This document shows, piece by piece, positions 12,284 through 20,046 of a stretch of DNA of 27,936 nt. The stretch is from a virus. Positions within the stretch are counted from its first letter, which is position 1. Each line of letters starts with the position of its first letter. The DNA lies in IMG/VR virus record IMGVR_UViG_3300031280_000014, positions 1 through 27,936 of that record. One strand, given 5' to 3'. The position numbers and the translations under genes were made by a program. Below the pieces are notes generated by a model. The model saw nothing but the letters and a program-made list of their open reading frames with translations, was not told where the DNA came from and searched no databases.

Positions 12284-14650
12284 TTATCCTCCGGTGATTG
12301 CTTTGATTTTTCGGTACAGTGTCGTTATCGGTCTAACCTTCCTGTATTGTGTCACTATCGTCTTGACCGTCCTGTAAAGCACCGTTATTGGCTTTATTGT
12401 CCTGTATTGCGCTGTCACTACCTTCACCATTAGAACCCGCCCGATTTCAACGAGAACACCAGTAACAGAAGTAACTCCAGCCGAAACACCTGCTAATTTA
12501 TGCAGAACTTTAGTTGCTCCTGTAACCGCTGCCACGCCTGCCGCTGTTCCCGCTAATTTCTTGAGGATTGATGTAGCCCCAGTAACCGAAGCGACTCCGC
12601 TGACTATTCCAGCAATGAATTGTAGATACTCTACGAGTAAATTGCCTGTGACTGTGGTAATACCAGCAATAACTCCTGCTAACTTATAAATAATTGACAA
12701 TCCCCCAGCTTCCTTTAAACGAAGGTTCTCAATATCTGTAAATATGTATATCCCCGCAACGCTGGCATTATAGGTATTAGCAACAAAGACATATCTATAT
12801 CTGAGGTTTGCGTGTAATGGTCGAGTTAGGGTTGCAAGTAGGTTGGTTCTAGCACTATTAGAATAAATCTCGCAAGTAAAATCTGTCCCTACTTTCTTGA
12901 TTATTAGATAGTACCAAGTGCTATAGTCAATATCATAGAAATCACTATAATACCTAACCCCGTTATTACATTCTGTCAATACCAGTTGGGAATGCGCTGC
13001 TCCTAGATTGTGGTTTGCCAACAGATACAAGAAACTCTTACTAGCTTCACACAAGCCATTAAAATCATCTATATCATTTGATAGAAGCCAGAGTGCTCCA
13101 GTACCACCCATATCAGCGGCAGCCACTATCCTGACATCTATCTTATGTCTAAAGTCGCCAAAATGGTCTATACCTTTGTCCTTATAGACATAGGCATCCT
13201 CGTTCTGCCAAGCGTCAAAGTCAACGTGGTTTGTACCCACAAGAATATGGCTATTAGGGTCAACCTCGGTATAGGTAGTGAAGTCTTCTTCCCACCAATT
13301 TGCTCTTCCAGCTATCACCCCTGCCAGATGTACGCTTCCCCTTAATTTGCCAAGAACAGAAGCCACTCCTGAGATAACCCCTACCAACTTATGGATAACT
13401 TTCAAGTTCCCTGATACCTCTTGAATATAAGTATATCTATAACAACAATCCTTATTTGAATCATCGTACCAACTTTCCGTTGAAGCATAGTAGCGCGCTT
13501 CACGTTCATCAGCTTTTACATCAGCAGCTTGGAAAGTAGAAACAATGTAATTAGAACCATCGCCTCCCGCATACTCATGCGAGATACGCACTTCTTCATT
13601 TATTATAGTAGGAGTAGCAAAAGTTACTTCCTCCCACTCTGTAGAAGTCAGTAAGTCACTTGCATCACCCCAAACCTCGGAGACTATTATGGCATCGTCA
13701 GATACTTTTCTGATTGTAAAAGTTATATCGCCAGTGGGATTTCCTACTTTCTTCATTACAAAAGCCAGTTTTGCAACCTTTCGGTCGCTGATAGTCAACC
13801 TCTGACCTGAACGAACGATAAATCCAGAATATAGAACCATAAGAGAATCAGCTAAAGTTTGTTCTTCAGTAAGAAATATATTTCCCCATCCGCACTTAAT
13901 CAACCCAGCCAAAAATTTAATACCTGCTATACCTAAATAGCCAACTACAGAAGCGACTCCGTTGACGACTCCCGCAAGGTATTCAAAATAACCTTTGGTT
14001 AAGTTAGCTGTAACGGAGGCTACACCAGTAACAACTCCTGCCAGCCATTCAATAGGTTTTTGCAAATCAAGGTTCTCAATCTCCATTTGAGTATTCATAT
14101 AATAACTGGGGTCGAAATGTGGTGTGCAAGCAGGATAGATATACCTGAATTTGTAATCTTCTTGTAGTGTCAGACTTAATGTGTCAAGCAGATTTGTCCT
14201 ATCACTATCAGAGTAAATCTTGCAAGTAAGACTAGCGCCAACTTTTTTGATTGTCAGATAATACCAAGTGCCAAGAACGCCAGTAAAGGTATCGTTCTGA
14301 CCACCACTGACATTATGCCATTCGCTGAGGATAAGTAAAGTGGCTGGGGGGACCTCGTATCCCTGACCTAGTTTGATAAAATTTTGAGAGTCAAGAATTA
14401 AATCATAATAAGCATCTACACTATTTGCTAAAAGCCAGAAACTTCCAGTAGGAAAACCAGCACTTTCATATACTCCTTTTATATCTATCCTATGCTCAAA
14501 GTCGCCGAAGTAGTCAACACCAAAATCTTTATAGAGATAAGTTTTCTCATTCTCGTAGGCATCAAAATCAATATGATTTGTGCCTACAAACTGTATGCGG
14601 TCATCTTCAGTATCAACTTCCTCATAAGTAGTGAAGTCTTCTACTGCCAT
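12284..14650 (-). CDS. Modular tail adhesin: two LamG-like domains, LAGV repeats, basic C-terminus
   Basis: A 788-aa protein. Residues 5-195 and 455-645 are duplicated lectin/LamG-like domains (both contain EDFTTY, GTNH, DFDA, STWYYL or GTWYYL followed by IKKVG). Residues 262-412 are an inserted beta module (YSGFIVRSGQRLTISDRKV, then VWGDASDL) also present in the 658-aa neighbour. Short hydrophobic LAGVxxGVASVTG repeats fill 202-250, 421-450 and 656-732. The last 50 residues are a basic repeat (GRVLMVKVVTAQYRTIK and four further Y-R-x-(V/I)-(K/R) units). Such modular proteins usually bind host surface glycans. The Gly/Ala/Val repeats could form oligomeric shafts. Confidence 0.72.
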   Translation of the reverse strand: MAVEDFTTYEEVDTEDDRIQFVGTNHIDFDAYENEKTYLYKDFGVDYFGDFEHRIDIKGVYESAGFPTGSFWLLANSVDAYYDLILDSQNFIKLGQGYEVPPATLLILSEWHNVSGGQNDTFTGVLGTWYYLTIKKVGASLTCKIYSDSDRTNLLDTLSLTLQEDYKFRYIYPACTPHFDPSYYMNTQMEIENLDLQKPIEWLAGVVTGVASVTANLTKGYFEYLAGVVNGVASVVGYLGIAGIKFLAGLIKCGWGNIFLTEEQTLADSLMVLYSGFIVRSGQRLTISDRKVAKLAFVMKKVGNPTGDITFTIRKVSDDAIIVSEVWGDASDLLTSTEWEEVTFATPTIINEEVRISHEYAGGDGSNYIVSTFQAADVKADEREARYYASTESWYDDSNKDCCYRYTYIQEVSGNLKVIHKLVGVISGVASVLGKLRGSVHLAGVIAGRANWWEEDFTTYTEVDPNSHILVGTNHVDFDAWQNEDAYVYKDKGIDHFGDFRHKIDVRIVAAADMGGTGALWLLSNDIDDFNGLCEASKSFLYLLANHNLGAAHSQLVLTECNNGVRYYSDFYDIDYSTWYYLIIKKVGTDFTCEIYSNSARTNLLATLTRPLHANLRYRYVFVANTYNASVAGIYIFTDIENLRLKEAGGLSIIYKLAGVIAGITTVTGNLLVEYLQFIAGIVSGVASVTGATSILKKLAGTAAGVAAVTGATKVLHKLAGVSAGVTSVTGVLVEIGRVLMVKVVTAQYRTIKPITVLYRTVKTIVTQYRKVRPITTLYRKIKAITGG

Positions 14651-14687
14651 AATCTAATCCTTAAAGGGGCAGCCACCCGACTACCCT

Positions 14688-15092
14688 TTAATCTTCAGTA
14701 ATTTCTAAATCTCCAACAGCAAACTTAGCCGTATCACCAGAGTCTATGGTCTTGTTTGCCGTCAGGTCAGCCCAGTACAATAGATTCCCAGCACTTTCAG
14801 CGTCAAAGATACCGAAAGCCACTACTTCTCCCCAGGATGCTGTAGCTTCCACAAAGGTTATCTCTGTGCCGTTGGACTTTGCCCCTCCCGAAGCAGCAGG
14901 CCAGTTGGTGTCATTGTTGGTGACTGATTTTCGGACATAAGACCCACCTGTGACCTCAGTTCCCCCACCAGCATCGGTTGGTGCTACCGTGTAGAGAGCT
15001 ATGTAAACCGTTGCCGGTGCTGAGTAAGCAGCATTGCCTAACACATGGTCTAATAACTCTAACTCCAAGAAATCTGATTTACTTCCAGCCAT
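14688..15092 (-). CDS. Conserved phage tail protein (IALYTVAPTDAGGGTEV type)
   Basis: A 134-aa protein with the widely conserved pattern ATVYIALYTVAPTDAGGGTE, SYVRKSVTNNDTNWPAA, an EITFVEATASWGEVVAFGIF segment and a final beta strand pair. Homologues sit with tail fibre or neck genes in many tailed phages and are annotated as structural proteins without a tested role. It lies between the two large adhesins, consistent with a shared tail-tip assembly. Confidence 0.75.
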   Translation of the reverse strand: MAGSKSDFLELELLDHVLGNAAYSAPATVYIALYTVAPTDAGGGTEVTGGSYVRKSVTNNDTNWPAASGGAKSNGTEITFVEATASWGEVVAFGIFDAESAGNLLYWADLTANKTIDSGDTAKFAVGDLEITED

Positions 15093-15111
15093 TGTTTTAC
15101 CTCCTGTTTAT

Positions 15112-17088
15112 TTACCTTGTTCCTATCCTTATTTTCCTGTATAAACTTGTGACCACTTTCACCTTCAACACCCTGCCCACAACTAGCAAGGTTGCATTGC
15201 CAAACGCCTCAGCAGAGGCAATCGCAACCGCTTTTATTCTTTGGTTTATCTTGGCAGTACCGAAACTCTCCAAAGAGGATATTGCACTGGCAAGTATTCT
15301 GAGGTTCACTTTCGGGCTTCCGAAAGCCTCAAGAGAGGAGATAGCACTGGCGAATATCCTTAAACTGAGTTTCGCAGTACCAAAGGCTTCCAAGCTTATA
15401 ATGGCACTTGCGAGTATTTTCAAATTCAATTTGGTATCCCCAAATGCCTCTAATGATGCAATGGCACTCGGAGTCACCTTTAGATTTAGTTTGCTTGTGC
15501 CGAAGGCTTCTAAACTTGAAATAGCGTTAGGGCTTACTCCTAGATTTACCTTGTTAGTGCCAAAAGCTTCAGTGGAGTCTATTGAGCTTGGTGATAACAG
15601 ACTTTCCCTACTCCCCCAAGTTATTAAATCGTCTCTTCCACTCTCATAAGATGCTTTTATCCAAGCGTCAGTTCTGGTAACATCTGAAACACGAATTTCA
15701 TCTGCACTACCAATAAGATATTGAAGGAAGTTTGACCTATGGATCACTCCCAATGCGGATATGTCTAATGTCCAAGTTCCAGCTACCCCCCCAACTGTTT
15801 GTTTGTCTCCACCATCAGTAAAGATTGCAAGGTCTGCTCCATCTCTTGTGCCAGCTAAATAGTGCCAGGCATTGTCTGTAACTATCACTGTTCCTTCTAT
15901 ACTATCTGGCTGTGCAGCATCATTCTTAACATAAATGATGGCGTGATTTCCAGCGCTTTTTCGTAAAAGTATTTCTTGGATTTGATTCGCAAGATTAGCT
16001 TCAGCATACAATGTCCCCCAAGCTCCTGTGTCTGAGGTTTTCAACCAGCCTTCTAATGTAAAAGTTGTGCCTTCTCCAACTCCAATATCATCTACATCTA
16101 TATAATCATCACCATCAAAGTCCTGTGCATCAGCTATCTTGCCACTTGCTTCTATTGGCTCATTAGCAGCTTTCTTTGTGCCATCGTTGTTGTTAGAGGT
16201 TGAATCATAGATATGTTCGTTATCCACTCCGTCTGCCATGTGATAGACACCCTTAAAGTTACCATCCCAAACATTCTGTGCAGGAGTGGAGTTCTTTATG
16301 CCTATATAAGCGTCATTATCAGCGTGAGTGTTATCGTAATATAAATAACCTACCGTATCTTCAGAGTCCGAGATTGCCCAACCGTCTCTGCTTACCCATA
16401 ATTCCGCTTCCTCATTGACTTCGTCCCATTTCTCTATCTCACCATATAACTCGGTTATTCCGTCGGATTTTGTTATCGCTATCTTCTTTGAGTTAGCACC
16501 TACTTCGTCAAAGATGCAGGAAATATCATTATAGGTATATTTATATCTAACATCATAATCATTTCCATTGCCATCTTCGTCAGTCCAAGAGCCATCATAA
16601 TAGGATAAGCCCTCACTTGCTTTGACATCTGTGTTTTGAAACCGAACATATACAGCGTTAAGTGTGTTTCCAGCTCCAGAATACTCACAACAAAGTCTGA
16701 CTTCCTCATTGACAAGAACAGGAGTATCAAGGGTTACTTCTTTTTCACCACCAGGAATCCCTATATCACCAGCATCACCCCATACTTTACTGGCAAGGAT
16801 AGTGTCGTCTAATTGCCTGATAGTGAATGTTACATCACCGCTAGGACTACCAACATCGTAAAGATTAAAGGCGAGGGTATATACCCTCCTGTTAGATATT
16901 GTTAATCTTTGCCCAACCCGTGTTTTATAACCACTATAAAGGGGATAAGCTGTATTAGACGATGTTTGTTCTTCAGTCTCCCCTGCACTTAAATGCAACC
17001 TTACAGCAAACCAATCTAAGGGAGAGTCTATATCGTTGTGGTCTATAGCAAACGGTATTCTTTTCCTAAATCCTGGTAGCCAAGCCAT
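15112..17088 (-). CDS. Tail adhesin: split DUF2341, LamG domain, seven 20-aa repeats
   Basis: A 658-aa protein. It opens like DUF2341 (WLPGFRKRIPFAIDHNDIDS), is interrupted at about 36-189 by a beta module (YSGYKTRVGQRLTISNRRV... VWGDAGD), then resumes DUF2341 (IFDEVGANSKKIAITKSDGI, EKWDEVNEEAELWV, YLYYDN). A LamG lectin-like domain follows (about 300-490; NNDGTKKA, AQDFDGDDYIDV, AWHYLAGTRDG, SADEIRVSDVTRTDAWI). Residues 502-637 hold seven copies of a unit near (S/A)-I-x-S-x-E-A-F-G. The last 21 residues (GRVLKVKVVTSLYRK) match the 788-aa protein's tail. Glycan binding is inferred from LamG. Confidence 0.78.
   Translation of the reverse strand: MAWLPGFRKRIPFAIDHNDIDSPLDWFAVRLHLSAGETEEQTSSNTAYPLYSGYKTRVGQRLTISNRRVYTLAFNLYDVGSPSGDVTFTIRQLDDTILASKVWGDAGDIGIPGGEKEVTLDTPVLVNEEVRLCCEYSGAGNTLNAVYVRFQNTDVKASEGLSYYDGSWTDEDGNGNDYDVRYKYTYNDISCIFDEVGANSKKIAITKSDGITELYGEIEKWDEVNEEAELWVSRDGWAISDSEDTVGYLYYDNTHADNDAYIGIKNSTPAQNVWDGNFKGVYHMADGVDNEHIYDSTSNNNDGTKKAANEPIEASGKIADAQDFDGDDYIDVDDIGVGEGTTFTLEGWLKTSDTGAWGTLYAEANLANQIQEILLRKSAGNHAIIYVKNDAAQPDSIEGTVIVTDNAWHYLAGTRDGADLAIFTDGGDKQTVGGVAGTWTLDISALGVIHRSNFLQYLIGSADEIRVSDVTRTDAWIKASYESGRDDLITWGSRESLLSPSSIDSTEAFGTNKVNLGVSPNAISSLEAFGTSKLNLKVTPSAIASLEAFGDTKLNLKILASAIISLEAFGTAKLSLRIFASAISSLEAFGSPKVNLRILASAISSLESFGTAKINQRIKAVAIASAEAFGNATLLVVGRVLKVKVVTSLYRKIRIGTR
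15178..15585 (-). repeat. Seven 60-nt repeats coding for (S/A)IxSxEAFG
   Basis: Seven units of 20 codons each, all with A-I-x-S-x-E-A/S-F-G near the start and K-x-N-L-x-I in the middle (the last two degenerate). Middle units are closest to each other at DNA level (gcttccaaag and gcctcaagag variants), as expected from expansion by unequal recombination. Similar EAFG repeats are known in other phage tail proteins. Confidence 0.85.
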
Positions 17089-17089
17089 T

Positions 17090-17497
17090 TCACAGCTTAA
17101 ATATCTTATTAGCTCCCGAGTCCCATTGGATGATAATGTCGCCTCCTGAAGGAGTTACAGGCAAGCCTGTTGCTGTGTCAATATAAGCTATTAACCTTGA
17201 TGTAGATTCCGTGCCTGTATGCTTGTAAATTACCAAAGCCTCGGATTGGTCTCCACTTACGGTTGAAAAGGTCACATCGCCAGCGTCAGCCACACCCGCG
17301 GCTACCGTCTTGGAACTTAAAGCCCCACTTGTAGCCACCCTAGCCCCAGCGGGTATGTCGTCAAGATTATCGTGGGTAGCTAGATTGACTGTATAATCAT
17401 CGGTATCTACCAGGATACATCGTATGTCGTCAGTGTCCCAGTCTATCGAGCCGTCTAAAAACCCTTCTCTTCCGTGGTCATATAAAGCGTTTGCCAT
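17090..17497 (-). CDS. Conserved phage structural protein (GREGFL...GLPVTPSGGDI type)
   Basis: A 135-aa protein of a family common beside capsid and tail genes. MANALYDHGREGFLDGSIDW, then IRCILVDTDDYTVNL, GDVTFSTVSGDQSEALVIYK, LIAYIDTATGLPVTPSGGDI and a final WDSGANKIFKL give almost the full signature. It is beta-rich, without signal or membrane parts. The role is untested; decoration, neck or tail completion is inferred from position between connector-like and adhesin genes. Confidence 0.75.
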   Translation of the reverse strand: MANALYDHGREGFLDGSIDWDTDDIRCILVDTDDYTVNLATHDNLDDIPAGARVATSGALSSKTVAAGVADAGDVTFSTVSGDQSEALVIYKHTGTESTSRLIAYIDTATGLPVTPSGGDIIIQWDSGANKIFKL

Positions 17498-17505
17498 CTT
17501 ACCCC

Positions 17506-18108
17506 CTAATCCGTTGGATACTCCTCGAATCTATCAGGTACGACCAGTTTATTAAGCTCCGTGTAATATAGACTTAATTGAGCCAACCCCCACGATTGTA
17601 GATTCCCTGCTACGCCGACAGCTTTGTTGACTTTGTTTATCTTTGTTTGTGCTTTAGCAACGGCAGCCTGACCGCAAACACCTAGAACCAAGATTCTCTC
17701 TAAGTTAGGATTCAGCGTTGACGCTGTGTCTGACAGAGAGTGATATTCCTTACAATAGAGATAAACATTCGCAACCGCCGAAGGCGCAGTATCTAATTCT
17801 ATTCTGAGAATATCCCCCCACACGGAGAACTGCCTGAATCTACGAGGCTGTTTATCCACCGGGTATTCCACCTCTTTGACTTCAAGTAAATCGTCTATTG
17901 AGCTAAGGTCAATCTCTCTCGATGATGCGACGGTCGTTACAGTTTCCTTCACCTCATAAGGTGAATACTTGGACATCTCGATAAGGCAGTCGTTGGTATA
18001 AACATCAAGCTCATCGTCAGTCCATTTATAGGCAACATCAGAGCCTTTCAGTTCATCATTGAGTTTTTGCCTTGCTATTGCTCTTATTCCAGAAAGTAAT
18101 CTAGCCAT
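17506..18108 (-). CDS. Putative head-tail connector/adaptor-like protein
   Basis: A 200-aa mixed protein: helical start (LLSGIRAIARQKLNDELKG, then KWTDDELDVYTNDCLIEMSK), a central beta part (SREIDLSSIDDLLEVKEVEY), the segment RFRQFSVWGDILRIELD, and a long helical end (GQAAVAKAQTKINKVNKAVG). The length, the start 'ARQKLND....WTDDEL..Y.N' and the place shortly after the coat gene match gp6-like connectors or adaptors of tailed phages, which join portal and tail. The family resemblance is at motif level only. Confidence 0.6.
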   Translation of the reverse strand: MARLLSGIRAIARQKLNDELKGSDVAYKWTDDELDVYTNDCLIEMSKYSPYEVKETVTTVASSREIDLSSIDDLLEVKEVEYPVDKQPRRFRQFSVWGDILRIELDTAPSAVANVYLYCKEYHSLSDTASTLNPNLERILVLGVCGQAAVAKAQTKINKVNKAVGVAGNLQSWGLAQLSLYYTELNKLVVPDRFEEYPTD

Positions 18109-18110
18109 CT

Positions 18111-18272
18111 TTACTCCTTCTTTACCGGTTTTTCGCAGTAATCAATAAGCTGTTCCTCAGTCATAGAGTCAGCCATCTCTGCTGCCTGTTCGCTGTAACT
18201 TCGTGGTGTTTCTCCGCGCTTCATTGACAACGCTATGCAAGCCAGTTTCTTTTGATCCTCCGAATAAGGCAT
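18111..18272 (-). CDS. Small conserved phage protein (53 aa, 'SEDQKKLA' type)
   Basis: MPYSEDQKKLACIALSMKRG begins at 18272 after AGGAGGAAATAA, and the frame runs to KPVKKE. The pattern PxSExQxKLAxxAL..KRG....S..A..MA.SMTEEQL resembles short proteins often seen next to phage structural genes. No function is established. Its TAA overlaps the ribosome site of the connector-like gene, indicating coupling. Confidence 0.65.
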   Translation of the reverse strand: MPYSEDQKKLACIALSMKRGETPRSYSEQAAEMADSMTEEQLIDYCEKPVKKE

Positions 18273-18282
18273 TTATTTCCTC

Positions 18283-18414
18283 CTAAAAAATACCAACAAG
18301 GCAAAGTAGGCTAACAACTAATAATCCAACTAGGGAAATCGGTATCAGCCAACGGATGCCATCTAAGCCAGATTCCTTTTCTAAGTCACCCATATCACTC
18401 CAAATCTCTTTCAT
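18283..18414 (-). CDS. Small single-pass membrane protein (43 aa)
   Basis: GGAGGAGATTGA precedes the ATG at 18414. After an acidic head (MKEIWSDMGDLEKESG) one hydrophobic helix runs from about 21 to 42 (WLIPISLVGLLVVSLLCLVG). It lies between the glycosyltransferase fusion and structural genes. Such peptides may be membrane anchors, holin-like or virion components; the sequence alone does not decide. Confidence 0.6.
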   Translation of the reverse strand: MKEIWSDMGDLEKESGLDGIRWLIPISLVGLLVVSLLCLVGIF

Positions 18415-18430
18415 TCAATCTCCTCCTTTA

Positions 18431-19981
18431 CTACCATGTAATAAGACCGTCACCTGAACGAGTCAGCGTGTGCGGTATCTTTACCTCTCTATGTTCTGGG
18501 TCTAAATGGAAAAACTTATTCTCAGGCGTGCTGAACAAACACACGCCATGAACCCCTACTCTTTGAGCCTCAGCCAAAACTTGCTCTGGTTTATCCACGT
18601 GCTCTAAGACTTCGCTCATCCAGACAAAACCAAACTCTTTATCTTTGAAATTCAAATGATGCGCATCCATCACTGTTACTCCCTCACCCTCTTTAATATC
18701 TATCCCCACATATTCTCCTAATTGCTCCAATGGCTTGCGATATGCCTGAATAACACCGCATCCGATGTCGAGAACTTTCTTAGGACTACAGACTTGAGGC
18801 AATAATAAAAGTCTCCAGGGCTGCACACCCTCCATGTTTCTAGGCTTCTTTAGCCTCTCCTCAATATCCTTTAAGGTTGGCAGCCAGTATTCCTCAAACA
18901 CTTTAGGCTCATCGTACTCTAAGGCTTTCTTCCTGGCCTGGCGTTGCCTCTCTTCCATCTTCCCGTTCTTCCATAAGTTATAAGCCTGCTCAAGATATTC
19001 CAGAATCTCTTTAGGGTTACAGTTATATTCAAACGAGTCCTGTAGGTCCCACTGGGCAAACTGGTCTTTTAGCAACCACCCTCCGGATTGTATCTCTGGT
19101 TGAGCGGTATTATTAGCAACGATTGTCGGGCAACCGCAAGCCTGAGCCTCTAACGCTGGAATACCAAACCCTTCACCCTTAGATGGTAGTAAGAAAACGT
19201 CCATAGCGTTATAGGCTCTAGCCATGACTTCCGGGGGTATCCCTAATCTCATCTCCTGCTGTTTAGGGAAGACTGTCTTATCTTTTATCCCGAACCCTAT
19301 CCTTGCTTTTTCAAGGTTAAACCCTAAACTGTCATAAGGCGGAGTGTGCATATACCACACGATATTAGAATGTCTCTTAGCTAGTTGGCTCACAGCCCAC
19401 AAAGAAGCGTTCCAGTTCTTGCGCTTGCAGTTTGTAGCTACCGTGCCAATGACAAACTTATCCTCCCACTTGAGACTTGCCCTTGCCGTTTTACGAGTCT
19501 CAGCGTTCGGAGAGTAGATACGACAATCTACCGAATGAGGAATATAATAACTATCAATGCCGTTCTTTTTAAGTTCAGCCTGCCCGAACTTCGACATTGC
19601 AATCGGCTTGATGATGTTAGGGCTTTCTTTTAACACCTCTAAGACTCTTGGCGGTATCGGGTCATGGTCAATCGGTATCCATGGCGCCCAGTTTAACTCT
19701 TGTGATGTTCCCTTGAGCACCCATACGTCGACTAAAGAAATAAGTAGATCAGCGTTCCAATCTTCATAATCATCCTTTATGTGCATAACGCCATAGCCAT
19801 CATGCGGAACATTCGGGTATAAGGGGATATCGCCCCAACTGGTTCTTGACCCGCTGAATCCAAAGAAACAGAAGATAGCTACCTCATGCCCTGCTTGCTT
19901 TAATTGTTTAGTTACCGATGCAGTTTGTAGCCCATAACCTGAATTACATAATGGACTAGCACTTTGCCATAAAATTCTCAT
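18431..19981 (-). CDS. GT4-type glycosyltransferase fused to SAM methyltransferase
   Basis: A 516-aa two-domain protein. Residues 1-375: GT-B glycosyltransferase of family GT4, with an N-terminal SASPLCNSGYGLQT loop, a linking strand FVIGTVATNCKRKNW (176-190), and the donor-binding motif KGEGFGIPALEAQACGCPTI (268-287) containing E-x7-E. Residues 395-516: class I methyltransferase, with VLDIGCG (403-409), a YVGIDIK strand, and FVWMSEVLEHVDKPEQVL. The fusion suggests one sugar is transferred and then O- or N-methylated, perhaps on capsid, tail or host surface glycans. It lies directly after the coat gene behind a hairpin. The substrate is unknown. Confidence 0.85.
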   Translation of the reverse strand: MRILWQSASPLCNSGYGLQTASVTKQLKQAGHEVAIFCFFGFSGSRTSWGDIPLYPNVPHDGYGVMHIKDDYEDWNADLLISLVDVWVLKGTSQELNWAPWIPIDHDPIPPRVLEVLKESPNIIKPIAMSKFGQAELKKNGIDSYYIPHSVDCRIYSPNAETRKTARASLKWEDKFVIGTVATNCKRKNWNASLWAVSQLAKRHSNIVWYMHTPPYDSLGFNLEKARIGFGIKDKTVFPKQQEMRLGIPPEVMARAYNAMDVFLLPSKGEGFGIPALEAQACGCPTIVANNTAQPEIQSGGWLLKDQFAQWDLQDSFEYNCNPKEILEYLEQAYNLWKNGKMEERQRQARKKALEYDEPKVFEEYWLPTLKDIEERLKKPRNMEGVQPWRLLLLPQVCSPKKVLDIGCGVIQAYRKPLEQLGEYVGIDIKEGEGVTVMDAHHLNFKDKEFGFVWMSEVLEHVDKPEQVLAEAQRVGVHGVCLFSTPENKFFHLDPEHREVKIPHTLTRSGDGLITW

Positions 19982-19993
19982 AGTTTCCTTTCT

Positions 19994-20024
19994 AAAAAGG
20001 GGAGAGACCGAAGCCCCTCCCCTT
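19994..20024 (-). terminator. Strong hairpin with cUUCGg loop after the coat protein gene
   Basis: On the minus strand AAGGGGAGGGGC, loop TTCG, GTCTCTCCCCTT pairs over 12 bp with two G-U pairs, then T-rich TTTAG. C(UUCG)G is an extra-stable tetraloop. It lies between the coat stop (20047) and the ribosome site of the glycosyltransferase. A second perfect hairpin CCGATT/AATCGG (20030-20045) precedes it. Probably a terminator or attenuator that keeps coat mRNA high and the downstream gene low. Confidence 0.85.
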
Positions 20025-20046
20025 AAAGTCCGATTAACGAATCGGT

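Noticed and set aside
14978-15649. Plus-strand frame of 223 codons opposite the EAFG repeats
   Set aside because: The repeats themselves create the open antisense frame; no start signal, and the minus-strand protein is well supported.
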